Below are positions 53,856 through 62,266 of a stretch of 64,000 nt of DNA, one piece after another; position 1 is the stretch's first letter, and each line of letters starts with the position of its first letter. A model generated the notes under the pieces. That model saw only the letters and a list, made by a program, of their open reading frames with translations, did no database searches and was not told the origin of the DNA. The position numbers were made by a program, and so were the translations under genes. The stretch is from Herbidospora daliensis (GTDB taxonomy: Bacteria; Actinomycetota; Actinomycetes; Streptosporangiales; Streptosporangiaceae): assembly GCF_001570585.1 (NCBI RefSeq), contig NZ_BBXF01000004.1, forward strand, positions 310,001-374,000, given 5' to 3'.

Positions 53856-54133
53856 TCGTCGAGGTCCTTGTGTTTGGAGAGGTACTCGATGTAGACCGGG
53901 CGAAGTGCCTCTCCCAGCTTGCCCTCGCCGGCGGCCATCGCGTCGCTGAGCAGCGCGGAGACCCGGCTCAGATCGTTGGCGGTCTCCTCTTCGCGGCCGC
54001 TGGCTCCCTGGGCGGCCGGGATGACCTTCAGCAGGTCCCACAGGAAGCCGAAGTCGCCGTGGCGCACGGCATACCGGACCGCGCGGTCGTGCAGTTCCTT
54101 CGCGGAGAGCTGTTCGAGCTGGTCGACGTTCAT
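53852..54133 (-). CDS. Small helical protein of unknown function
   Basis: 93 residues from ATG 54133, preceded by a GGGGTGGG site; the frame extends to 54178 without a better start. The sequence is helical and charged, with LSAKELHDRAVRYAVRHGDFGFLWDLLKVIPAA conserved-looking. I recognise no family. It is convergent with apbE (4-base overlap) and divergent from the holin-like gene. Confidence 0.6.
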   Translation of the reverse strand: MNVDQLEQLSAKELHDRAVRYAVRHGDFGFLWDLLKVIPAAQGASGREEETANDLSRVSALLSDAMAAGEGKLGEALRPVYIEYLSKHKDLDD

Positions 54134-54249
54134 GATCTGGCCCACCCCCAAGCGGTGATTTCCCGGGACGATCACCACCTATGCCCAACAACGGGTCAGA
54201 GTCACGCGACCTTCGCTCAGACGGGGGCGGACATGCGAGGATCACCCTC

Positions 54250-54624
54250 GTGAAATACATCGTCAAGATCCTCGTGGTCGCGGCGGCCTTGTGGGTGTCG
54301 ACCCGCGTCGTCGACGGAATCACGGTCGGCGGCGAGTCGACCGCCAAAGAGATCGGCACGCTCCTCGCGGTCGCGCTGATCTTCGGGGTGATCAACGCCC
54401 TCCTGAAGCCGATCATCAAAACGATCGGCTGCGCCTTCTATGTCCTCACGCTGGGTCTGTTCGCGCTCGTCGTGAACGCCGGCCTGCTGCTCCTGACCAG
54501 CTGGATCGCCGATCAGCTGACACTCCCGTTCGAGGTCGTCGGATTCTGGGCGGCCTTCTGGGGAGCGATCATCATCGGCGTGATCTCCTGGCTGCTCGAC
54601 CTGATCTTCGGAATTGACGACTAG
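54250..54624 (+). CDS. Phage-holin-4-2-like membrane protein
   Basis: 124 residues from GTG 54250 (GAGGA 9 bases upstream; an in-frame ATG at 54181 is less likely). Four membrane helices (KILVVAAALWVSTRVV, IGTLLAVALIFGVINALLKP, FYVLTLGLFALVVNAGLLL, FWAAFWGAIIIGVISWLLDLIFG) match the PF04020-type family common in actinobacteria. Function is unproven despite the name. It overlaps the lyase gene by 11 bases. Confidence 0.85.
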   Translation: MKYIVKILVVAAALWVSTRVVDGITVGGESTAKEIGTLLAVALIFGVINALLKPIIKTIGCAFYVLTLGLFALVVNAGLLLLTSWIADQLTLPFEVVGFWAAFWGAIIIGVISWLLDLIFGIDD

Positions 54625-55939
54625 GACGGTCCTGCTCGACGGCTCGACCCTGACCTGCGACGAGGTCAGGGCGGTCGGCTACGGCACGGCGAAGGTCGAA
54701 CTGGGCTCGGTGTCCCGGGCCGAAGACGCCTTCGCCGCCGCCCGGGAGCAGACCGGCCCGGTCTACGGCCGCACCACCGGCGTGGGGGCCAACAAGGACG
54801 TCGAGGTGCACGAACCCGGCCTCGACCTGCTGCGCAGCCACGCCGGGGGAGCCGGTCCGCTGGTCGGACCGGCCCGCGCCACCGCGATGCTGACCGTGCG
54901 CCTCAACCAGCTCCTGCGGGGCGGTTCGGGGATCAACCCGGCGCTGCTGCCCGTGCTGGCCGAGGCGATCAACGGCGGGGCCGCCCCGCCCATCCGGCTT
55001 TACGGCGCGATCGGCACCGGCGACCTCACCGCCCTGTCGACCACGGCGCTCTGCCTGCTCGGCGAGACGCCGTGGACCGGCCCCCGCTTCCCGCTGGCCT
55101 CGGCCGACGCCCTGCCGTTCATCAGCTCCAACGCCCTGACCCTGGCCGACGCCGCGCTGGCCTGCGCCGATCTGGCCCGCCTGCTGGAGGCGTCGGTGCG
55201 GGTCGCCGCCCGCACGTGGCGCGCCGCCGGGGCGTCGGTCGAGCCGCTCGCGTACGAGGTCCAGCGCGCCCGCCGCCACCCCGGTCAGGCCAGGGTCGCC
55301 GCCGCGCTGAGCGCCCTCCTCGACGACTGCTCCCCCGCGGGCCGTCTCCAAGATCCCTACGGCTACCGCGCGCTGCCGCAGGTCCACGGCGCGGCGTTCG
55401 ACGCCCTCGACGTGGCCCGCCGCGCGGTCGAGATCGACATGAACTCGGCCGCCGAGAACCCGCTGATCGCGGGCGAGGCGGCCTGGCACAACGGCAACTT
55501 CCACACCGCCCCGGTCGCGCTGGCCCTCGACGCCCTGCGGGCCGCGCTGGTGCAGACGGCCTCGCTCTCGACCGCCCGCCTGGCCACGCTGATGGAACCG
55601 GCCTACACCGGCCTGCTCCCCTTCCTCGCCGGGTCGCCCGGCGGCTCCGGCGCGCTCATCCTCGAGTACGTCGCTCACGACGCCCTCGCCTCGCTCCGGC
55701 AGCTGGCCGCGCCGGTGACCCTGGGCGGCGCGGTCCTGTCGCGCAGCGTCGAAGACCACGCGGGCTTCGGCACCCAGGCCGCGCGGGCCTGCCTGGCGGC
55801 GCGCGAGCCCTACGAGATCATCCTGGCCTGCGAGCTGGTCGCCGCCGACCGCGCCCTGGCGATCCGCGCCGGAGACCACCCGGCGGACCGGTCACTGGAG
55901 GCCGACATCGAGGCCGCCCGGTCGGCGCTGGCCGACTGA
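54614..55939 (+). CDS. Aromatic amino acid/histidine ammonia-lyase-like MIO enzyme, variant triad
   Basis: 441 residues from TTG 54614; no better start occurs for 30 codons. YGRTTGVGANKD is the Tyr loop and NSAAENPL the Asn-Glu region of MIO lyases. Where the cofactor-forming Ala-Ser-Gly normally lies, the sequence reads AIGTGDLTAL, so the Ser is Thr. Whether MIO can form from Gly-Thr-Gly is unclear; similar variants are, to my knowledge, common among actinobacterial paralogues. It is short (typical lyases exceed 500). Confidence 0.82.
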   Translation: MTTRTVLLDGSTLTCDEVRAVGYGTAKVELGSVSRAEDAFAAAREQTGPVYGRTTGVGANKDVEVHEPGLDLLRSHAGGAGPLVGPARATAMLTVRLNQLLRGGSGINPALLPVLAEAINGGAAPPIRLYGAIGTGDLTALSTTALCLLGETPWTGPRFPLASADALPFISSNALTLADAALACADLARLLEASVRVAARTWRAAGASVEPLAYEVQRARRHPGQARVAAALSALLDDCSPAGRLQDPYGYRALPQVHGAAFDALDVARRAVEIDMNSAAENPLIAGEAAWHNGNFHTAPVALALDALRAALVQTASLSTARLATLMEPAYTGLLPFLAGSPGGSGALILEYVAHDALASLRQLAAPVTLGGAVLSRSVEDHAGFGTQAARACLAAREPYEIILACELVAADRALAIRAGDHPADRSLEADIEAARSALAD

Positions 55940-55981
55940 CCCGCGGCGCGTGGCCGCCGGAAAGGCATGCGGCCGGCCGCG

Positions 55982-56962
55982 TCAGCGCCGGCCGACCGAC
56001 CCGCGTTCGCGGAGCATCGGCTTCTGCACGACCCGGCGGCGGCGCAGCGTGCCATCGGCCGCCCCCAGCACCAGCCTGACCGCCGACCGCACGATCGTGT
56101 CGAGATCCCAGCTCACCGTCGTCAGGCCGAGCAGCTCCGACATCGGGTGGTCGTCGTAGCCCATCACCGAGACGTCGCCGGGAACGGAGAGGCCCAGGTC
56201 GCCGGCGGCCTTCAGCACCCCGTACGCGATCGAGTCGGAGAAGCAGAACACCGCGCTCGGCCGGTCTCGCAACACCGCGCGAGCCGTCTCGGCCGCCGGG
56301 CCGAGGGCCTGCGGGCAGGTCGCCACGGTCACCTCCAGGCCGAGCCGGGCGGCCTCGGCGGTGACCAGGCGGTCGGCCGGACGGTCGGGGGTCTCGGCCA
56401 GGGTCGAGGTCAGCACCGCGACCCGCCGGTGCCCGCGACCGGCCAGGTATTCGAGGGCGAGGGTGACCCCGCTCTGGTTGTCGAACACCACCTCGGCCGC
56501 GGTCCGGGCCTCTTTTAGGGCGTCGCCGATGGTCACCAGCGGGATGTCCTCCGCGATGGCCGCCCAGAACGGCGCGGCCGGGTCGACCGGCTGCACGATC
56601 AGGCCGTCGACCCCGCGCAGCTGCCGGGCCAGGGTGCGTTCGCGGTCGGGGTCGCCGGCGGCGTCGAGGATCAGGCCGTAGTGGTCCTTCTCGCGCAGCG
56701 ACCGGCCGATGCCGACCGCCAGCGACTGCTGCCAGAGGTCCTCCAGCGAGCCGCAGAGCACGCCGATCATCCCGGTACGCCCGCTCGCCAGCGCCCGCGC
56801 GTTGGGATCGGCCTCGTACCCGAGCTCGGCCGCGGCGCGGCGGACCCGGTGCATGGTCTCCTCGGAGACCTGGAGCCCCCGTAGCGCGTAGCTGACGGCG
56901 GCGGTGGACAGGCCGGTCGCCTGGGCCACCTCACGGATCGTCGCTCGCTTCCGTTGGGGCAT
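55982..56962 (-). CDS. LacI-family repressor
   Basis: 326 residues. The DNA-binding head is TIREVAQATGLSTAAVSYALRG, the hinge helix NARALASGRT, and the periplasmic-binding-protein-like core follows. It is divergent from the amidohydrolase gene, and three related dyads lie between them. It likely represses the amidohydrolase-cupin operon and responds to its substrate. Confidence 0.93.
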   Translation of the reverse strand: MPQRKRATIREVAQATGLSTAAVSYALRGLQVSEETMHRVRRAAAELGYEADPNARALASGRTGMIGVLCGSLEDLWQQSLAVGIGRSLREKDHYGLILDAAGDPDRERTLARQLRGVDGLIVQPVDPAAPFWAAIAEDIPLVTIGDALKEARTAAEVVFDNQSGVTLALEYLAGRGHRRVAVLTSTLAETPDRPADRLVTAEAARLGLEVTVATCPQALGPAAETARAVLRDRPSAVFCFSDSIAYGVLKAAGDLGLSVPGDVSVMGYDDHPMSELLGLTTVSWDLDTIVRSAVRLVLGAADGTLRRRRVVQKPMLRERGSVGRR

Positions 56963-56989
56963 CGATCCAGCCTACTTGACACATATGGG

Positions 56990-57030
56990 GTGAAACGGTT
57001 CACTGAAGCGAATCAGTGAAGCGGTTCACT
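56990..57030. promoter_or_regulatory. Cluster of LacI operators
   Basis: GTGAAACGGTTCAC (56990-57003) and GTGAAGCGGTTCAC (57016-57029) are LacI-type sites with GTGAA/TTCAC arms. Between them ACTGA (57002-57006) and TCAGT (57013-57017) form a third overlapping dyad. A TTGACA (56976-56981) lies just left. Position supports repression by the adjacent LacI protein. Confidence 0.8.
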
Positions 57031-57088
57031 AGCCTCAGATCGATATACCTGTATTATGAGTAGGGAATTCGGGTTGGAGGAGGCGGAG

Positions 57089-57973
57089 ATGGCTGTGGAC
57101 GTACACCAGCACCTCTGGCCTGCGCCTTTCCTCGACGCGCTCCGATCACGGACCGCCAACCCCCGCCTCGACGGCTGGACCCTGCTGCTCGACGGCGAAC
57201 CGGCCTACGAGGTGAACCCGGCCGACCACGACCCGGCCGCACGGGCCAAGCTCGACTCCGCGCTCGACCTCGCGCTCGTCTCGTTGTCGAGCCCGCTGGG
57301 CGTCGAGCACCTGCCGCCCGGCGAGGCGTGGCCGCTGATCGACGCCTTCCACGAGGGCGCGGCGGCCCTCCCCGAGCCCTTCGGCTTCTGGGCCTCGGCC
57401 CCGGTGACCGACGTCTCGGTGCCCAAGCTCGAAGAAGCCCTCGCCGCCGGGGCCCTGGGCCTGCAACTCCCGGCCACCGCCATCCAGGACGAATCGGGCT
57501 GGGCCCGCGTCGCCCCGCTGCTCGACGCCCTGGGCGAGCGCCCGCTGTTCGTCCACCCCGGACCGGCCTCGGCCCCCGGCACCCCGCCCTGGTGGCCCGC
57601 CGTCGTGCCCTACGTGCAGCAGATGCACGCCGCCTGGTACGCCTTCCAGGCGTTCGGCCGGGCCCGGCACCCCCGGCTCAAGGTCTGTTTCGCGCTGCTG
57701 GCCGGCCTCGCGCCGCTGCACGCCGAACGCCAGATCACCCGCGGCGGCTCGGGCCGCGGGCTGGTCGATCCGGCCGTGTTCGTGGAGACCTCGTCCTACG
57801 GCCCCCGGGCCGTCGACGCGGTGATCAGGGAACTCGGCATCGACGTGGTCGTCAACGGATCCGACCGTCCCTACGCCGAAGCGCCCGTCCTCGACTTCGG
57901 ACCGGCCGCCCGGCACGCCATCACCGTGGCGAACCCCGCCAGATTGCTGACACGAAAGGAGCCGTCCTCATGA
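57089..57973 (+). CDS. Amidohydrolase (metal-dependent TIM-barrel)
   Basis: 294 residues from ATG 57089 (GGAGG upstream). HQH near the N-terminus (DVHQHLW), His in LFVHPGPA and Asp in NGSDRPY give the metal site of amidohydrolase-2-like enzymes. The substrate is unknown. Its stop overlaps the cupin start as ATGA and both are behind the LacI operators. Confidence 0.82.
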   Translation: MAVDVHQHLWPAPFLDALRSRTANPRLDGWTLLLDGEPAYEVNPADHDPAARAKLDSALDLALVSLSSPLGVEHLPPGEAWPLIDAFHEGAAALPEPFGFWASAPVTDVSVPKLEEALAAGALGLQLPATAIQDESGWARVAPLLDALGERPLFVHPGPASAPGTPPWWPAVVPYVQQMHAAWYAFQAFGRARHPRLKVCFALLAGLAPLHAERQITRGGSGRGLVDPAVFVETSSYGPRAVDAVIRELGIDVVVNGSDRPYAEAPVLDFGPAARHAITVANPARLLTRKEPSS

Positions 57974-58509
57974 GCACGCCCACCCTCCCGGTGCCCGCCC
58001 CCTGTCCCACGGCCCCTTTCGAGTCGCTGCCACCCCGGGCACTCGACCGGCGTGAGCTGCGGGAGCTGGTCGACGACCTGGCCGTGAAGCCGGAGCTCTG
58101 GCAGGAGCACCTGTCGTTCGAGGGCTCGGAAGACGGCGGCCGCCACTACGCCTCGCTCTACCGCGACGCCTACGTCGACGTCTGGCTGCTGTGCTGGCGG
58201 CCCGAGGACGACACGGGCTGGCACGACCACGACGTCTCGTCGGGCGCGGTCAACGTGGTCAAGGGCACGCTGGTGGAGGCCAACCCGCGCATCGGCGGCG
58301 AGCACCTGGAGACCAGCGTGAGCGCCGGGACCTCCTTCAGCTTCGGCCCCGACCACATCCACCGCCTCACAGGGGCGGAGCACGGCAGCGTGTCGATCCA
58401 CGCCTACTCCCCGCCCCTGTGGCGGCTCGGTCAGTACTCGATCAGCGACGACGGCATGATGCGCCGCCAGTCGGTGAGCTACGCCGACGAGCTGCGCCCG
58501 CTCGACTAG
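57970..58509 (+). CDS. Cupin, cysteine-dioxygenase-like
   Basis: 179 residues. GWHDHDVSSGAVNVVKG holds the His-x-His and following residues of the cupin metal site; a second His is in DHIHRLTG. The fold matches cysteine dioxygenase-type iron enzymes. The substrate is not known; the linked amidohydrolase suggests a small catabolic step. It ends at a leftward phosphodiesterase gene with no gap. Confidence 0.82.
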   Translation: MSTPTLPVPAPCPTAPFESLPPRALDRRELRELVDDLAVKPELWQEHLSFEGSEDGGRHYASLYRDAYVDVWLLCWRPEDDTGWHDHDVSSGAVNVVKGTLVEANPRIGGEHLETSVSAGTSFSFGPDHIHRLTGAEHGSVSIHAYSPPLWRLGQYSISDDGMMRRQSVSYADELRPLD

Positions 58510-59592
58510 TCACTTGTCCGAGCTGAGCACGGCGCGGGGCATCGAGGGGTCGTCGGCGAAGATGCCGTCGATCTCCTGCTCGAACAGCGCCGCCGCGAAG
58601 CCCATGACGTTGCCGACCGCGCGCGGGAACGCCGGGTTGGCCGGGTTGCCGAACTGGTAGTCGACCGGCAGCTGCGAGTTCTCGTTGCGCAGCGTCCAGG
58701 CGTGCACGATCAGGTCCTCGCGGTGGGCGTCGTGCACGAGGCGGGTCGGCGCGGTGGTGCGGCCGTCGGGGCCGACCGGGAGGATGCGGCGGGTGTTGAC
58801 GCCGATGCCGTTGGCGTAGGAGCGAATCTCGCGCAGGCCCTCGCGGGTGACCATCTGGTCGTAGGTGAGGGTCGCGGTGTCGAACGGCTTGCCGGCGGCG
58901 TCGATCAGCTGGGCCAGCTTGAGCTTGGTCTTCGGGCGCAGCGCCTTCAGGTTGCCGACCTCGAACGACTGGATGATGACCGGGTCGCCGGAGCGGGTCC
59001 AGCCGTAGCGGCCGAGCAGGTCGAGCAGCGGCTCCTCCAGCGACAGGCCGATGGAGTCGAAGTACGTGGGGTGCTTCGTCTCCGGGTAGATGCCGACCTC
59101 GTGGCGCTGCGCCAGCTGGATCACCTCCTCCAGGGTGGGGATCTCGGCCAGGCCGTTGAAGGCGGCGTTGTTCGGCCGCAGGTCGGGGATGCGCTCGGTG
59201 GCCCGCAGGGTCTTCAGCTCGGCGAGGGTGAAGTCCTCGGTGAACCAGCCGGTGATCGGGCGGCCGTCGATGACCTTGGTGGTGCGGCGGCCCGCGAACT
59301 CGGTGCGGGTGGAGACGTCGGTGGTGCCGCCGATCTCGTTCTCGTGCCGGGCGACGAGCACGCCGTCCTTGGTGGAGACGAGGTCGGGCTCGATGTAGTC
59401 GGCCCCCAGGGCGATGGCCGCCTCGTACGAGAGCAGGGTGTGCTCCGGACGGACGGCGCTGGCGCCCCGGTGGCCGATCACGGTGACGTCGCCGAAGCGG
59501 CGCTTGGCGGACGCGGGGGTGGTGCCCATCAGGGCGCCGGCGGCCGTTCCGGCCGCGAGCACGGTGATCGCGCCTCTGCGCGTGAGACTCAT
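58510..59592 (-). CDS. Secreted glycerophosphodiester phosphodiesterase
   Basis: 360 residues with a Tat-like signal (LTRRGAITVLAAGTAAGAL). The GDPD motifs are IGHRGASAVRPEHTLLSYE and DYIEPDLVSTKDGVLVARHE, with C-terminal HAWTLRNE and IDGIFADDP. It cleaves glycerophosphodiesters outside the membrane to glycerol 3-phosphate, for phosphate or lipid salvage. It is monocistronic. Confidence 0.93.
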   Translation of the reverse strand: MSLTRRGAITVLAAGTAAGALMGTTPASAKRRFGDVTVIGHRGASAVRPEHTLLSYEAAIALGADYIEPDLVSTKDGVLVARHENEIGGTTDVSTRTEFAGRRTTKVIDGRPITGWFTEDFTLAELKTLRATERIPDLRPNNAAFNGLAEIPTLEEVIQLAQRHEVGIYPETKHPTYFDSIGLSLEEPLLDLLGRYGWTRSGDPVIIQSFEVGNLKALRPKTKLKLAQLIDAAGKPFDTATLTYDQMVTREGLREIRSYANGIGVNTRRILPVGPDGRTTAPTRLVHDAHREDLIVHAWTLRNENSQLPVDYQFGNPANPAFPRAVGNVMGFAAALFEQEIDGIFADDPSMPRAVLSSDK

Positions 59593-59622
59593 GGGCCGGA
59601 CGGTAAAGGGGTGAGGTGAAGA

Positions 59623-60783
59623 TCAGGTGCCGTGCGGTTGACGTGCGGCGAGATAACCCAACACCAATTGCACCCCGCAGACGCCGAGCCCCACGACCAG
59701 GGGAACCGTCCAGTTCCCGCTGACCTGGTAGATGGCGCCGATCACGACCGGGCCGATCGCGGCCAGGGTGTAGCCGGTCGACTGGGCCACGGCCGACAGG
59801 GCGGTGACCGAGCGGGGGTCGGGGGCGCGCAGCGTGATGATCAGCAGCGCGAGCGCGATCGACGCGCCCTGGCCCAGGCCCAGCACGATCATCCACAACC
59901 ACGGGACGGTGGTCGGCCAGAACAGCACGCCGACGTACCCGACGATGGTGATCACGGCCGCCCACATGACGTGCGGAACCTGCGACTTCGCCTTCCCCGC
60001 GTGAATCGGCACGGTCAGGGTGGCGGCGATCTGGGCCAGGTTGGTGAGGCCCAGCAGGTATCCGGCGTCGTCGGCGCTGAGCCCGGCGTCCTGGAAGATC
60101 GTCGGCAGCCAGGCCAGCATGATGTAGAAGGTCATCGACTGCACGCCCATGTACGTCGCGACGTACCAGGTCACCCGCCGCCGCATGAGCGCGCGGAAGG
60201 GGCGCGGCGCCTGCGGAGGGGGCGGGGTCGGGGGCTTCAGCACCTGCGGCAGCCAGACGACCGCCGAGACCAGCGCGAAGATCGCCGTCGTGGCGGCGGC
60301 CCAGCGCCAGCCCATCTCCTGGGCCAGCGGCACCATCACGGCGGAGCCGAGGGCGGCGCCGCTGACCAGGCTGGTGACGTAGAGGCCGGTGAACAGGCCG
60401 ACCCGGTCGGGGAAGTGCTGCTTGACCAGGCCGGGCATGATCACGTTCATGAACGCGATGGCGGTGCCGGCCATGGCCGCGCCCAGGTAGAGCGTGACCA
60501 CGCCGCCGGAGCTGCGGATCACCACTCCGGCGATGAGCAGCAGCATGCCCGCCATCAGCGTGCGGTCGAGACCGAGGCGGGAGGACAGGATCGGGCCCAG
60601 CGGGCCCAGCAGGCCGAGGCACAACAACATGATCGTGGTGATGGCCCCGGCCGCCGCAGGGGATAGGGACAAATCGGACATGATCTCGCCCAGAAGCGGC
60701 GAGACTCCGGCAAGCGCCGGTCGCAGGTTGAGGGCGGCCAGGATGAACCCGGCGACCAGCAACAACCAGCCGTTCTTTCTCAT
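59623..60783 (-). CDS. MFS transporter (CynX/NimT-type)
   Basis: 386 residues from ATG 60783 (GGGGG upstream; a longer frame to 60810 is less likely). About 12 helices, with LLVAGFILAALNLRPALAGVSPLLGEI in helix 1, typical of the cyanate/2-nitroimidazole transporter group. It follows the dehydrogenase gene by 23 bases, so it may import an aromatic acid such as mandelate or benzoylformate for the operon. Confidence 0.88.
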   Translation of the reverse strand: MRKNGWLLLVAGFILAALNLRPALAGVSPLLGEIMSDLSLSPAAAGAITTIMLLCLGLLGPLGPILSSRLGLDRTLMAGMLLLIAGVVIRSSGGVVTLYLGAAMAGTAIAFMNVIMPGLVKQHFPDRVGLFTGLYVTSLVSGAALGSAVMVPLAQEMGWRWAAATTAIFALVSAVVWLPQVLKPPTPPPPQAPRPFRALMRRRVTWYVATYMGVQSMTFYIMLAWLPTIFQDAGLSADDAGYLLGLTNLAQIAATLTVPIHAGKAKSQVPHVMWAAVITIVGYVGVLFWPTTVPWLWMIVLGLGQGASIALALLIITLRAPDPRSVTALSAVAQSTGYTLAAIGPVVIGAIYQVSGNWTVPLVVGLGVCGVQLVLGYLAARQPHGT

Positions 60784-60806
60784 GACCCCCGAACCTACAA
60801 GATCGG

Positions 60807-62258
60807 TCAAAACGGATAAACGGCGATGTCACCCTGGACGGTCACCCACTGGGTGTGGGTGAACGCGTCGGCGTTCGCGCGGGGTCCGCCGAACCGCGAT
60901 CCGGTGCCCGAGGCGCCCAGTCCGCCGAAGGGCGCGACCGCCTCGTCGTCGACGGTCTGGTCGTTGATGTGCACGATCCCGGTGGGGATCTGCTCGGCCA
61001 GGCGCATCGCCTTCATGACGTCCCGGGTGAGGATGCCGAGCGAGAGGCCGTACTCGCTGTCGCCCGCCAGGGCCACCGCCTCCTCGATCGTGTGGAAGGG
61101 CATGACCGGGGCGACCGGCCCGAACACCTCGTGGTCGTACGCCGGCCCCGCCCCGGCCAGCACGGTGGGGCGGTAGAACAGGTCCTCGTACGTGCCGCCC
61201 GCCGCCAGCCGCGCGCCCGCCTCGACGCTGCCGGTGACCAGGGCGTGCACCTTGTCGCGCTGGCCCTCGGAGATCAGCGGCCCCAGGGCGACCTGCCCGG
61301 TGAACGGGTCGCCCACGGGCAGGTGGTCGGCCTTGGCGGCCAGGCGCTCGACGTACTCGTCGGCGAGCGAGGCGTGCACGAGGTGGCGGCCGGTGGTCAT
61401 GCAGATCTGGCCCTGGTGCAGGAACGAGCCCCACGCCCCGGCCGCGGCGGCCGCGTCGAGGTCGGCGTCGTCGAGCACGATCAGCGCCGAGTTGCCGCCG
61501 AGCTCCAGGTGGGCGCGCTTGAGCAGGCGTCCGCACGCCTCGCCGACCTTGCGCCCGGCGGCGGTCGAGCCGGTGAACGAGATGACCGGCACCAGCGGGT
61601 CGGCGACCAGCGCCTCCCCCGCCTCGGGCCCGCCGGGCAGCACGTGCAGCAGCCCTTCGGGCAGCCCGGCCTCCTCCAGCACCCGGGCGATCACCACGCC
61701 GCCGGAGACGGCGGTCCGGGGGTCGGGCTTCAGCACGACGGCGTTGCCCAGCGCCAGCGCGGGCGCGACCGACCGGATGCCCAGGATCAGCGGCACGTTG
61801 AAGGGCGCGATCACGCCGACCACGCCGACGGGGATCCGCCGGGCCAGGCTCAGCCGGGGGCGGTTGGTGGGCAGGATCTCCCCGGTCGTCCCGGAGGCCA
61901 GCGCGGCCGCCTCGAAGCACTCCTGCGCGGCGACGTGGGTCTCCAGGCCGGCTTTCGGCGGTACGGATCCGGTCTCCCGGATGATCCACTGGTGGATCTC
62001 CTCGGCGTACTGCTCGAAGAGGGCGCCCGCGCGCCGGAGCACCGCGGCGCGTTCCTCGAAGTTGGTCGCCGCCCACTCCTTCTGCGCCTGGGCGGCCCGG
62101 CGGGTGGCGGCCCGCACGTCCTCGGCGCCGGCGACGCCGATCCGGCCGAGTTCGCCGCCGGTGGCGGGCTCGACCACGGCCGCGTCACCCGCTTGGGAGG
62201 CGACCCAGCCGTCGCTGTAGATCCGGCCGGTCCAGAGTTTGGGGTCCAGCAGGGACAT
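60807..62258 (-). CDS. Aldehyde dehydrogenase (benzaldehyde dehydrogenase-like)
   Basis: 483 residues. FTGSTAAGRKVGE, catalytic Glu in HLELGGNSALIVL and Cys in HQGQICMTTGR are intact; FNVPLILGIRSVAPALALGN is typical of the benzaldehyde/vanillin class. It would oxidise benzaldehyde released by the decarboxylase encoded upstream to benzoate with NAD(P). It starts 8 bases after that gene. Confidence 0.92.
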   Translation of the reverse strand: MSLLDPKLWTGRIYSDGWVASQAGDAAVVEPATGGELGRIGVAGAEDVRAATRRAAQAQKEWAATNFEERAAVLRRAGALFEQYAEEIHQWIIRETGSVPPKAGLETHVAAQECFEAAALASGTTGEILPTNRPRLSLARRIPVGVVGVIAPFNVPLILGIRSVAPALALGNAVVLKPDPRTAVSGGVVIARVLEEAGLPEGLLHVLPGGPEAGEALVADPLVPVISFTGSTAAGRKVGEACGRLLKRAHLELGGNSALIVLDDADLDAAAAAGAWGSFLHQGQICMTTGRHLVHASLADEYVERLAAKADHLPVGDPFTGQVALGPLISEGQRDKVHALVTGSVEAGARLAAGGTYEDLFYRPTVLAGAGPAYDHEVFGPVAPVMPFHTIEEAVALAGDSEYGLSLGILTRDVMKAMRLAEQIPTGIVHINDQTVDDEAVAPFGGLGASGTGSRFGGPRANADAFTHTQWVTVQGDIAVYPF

Positions 62259-62266
62259 GAGACCTC

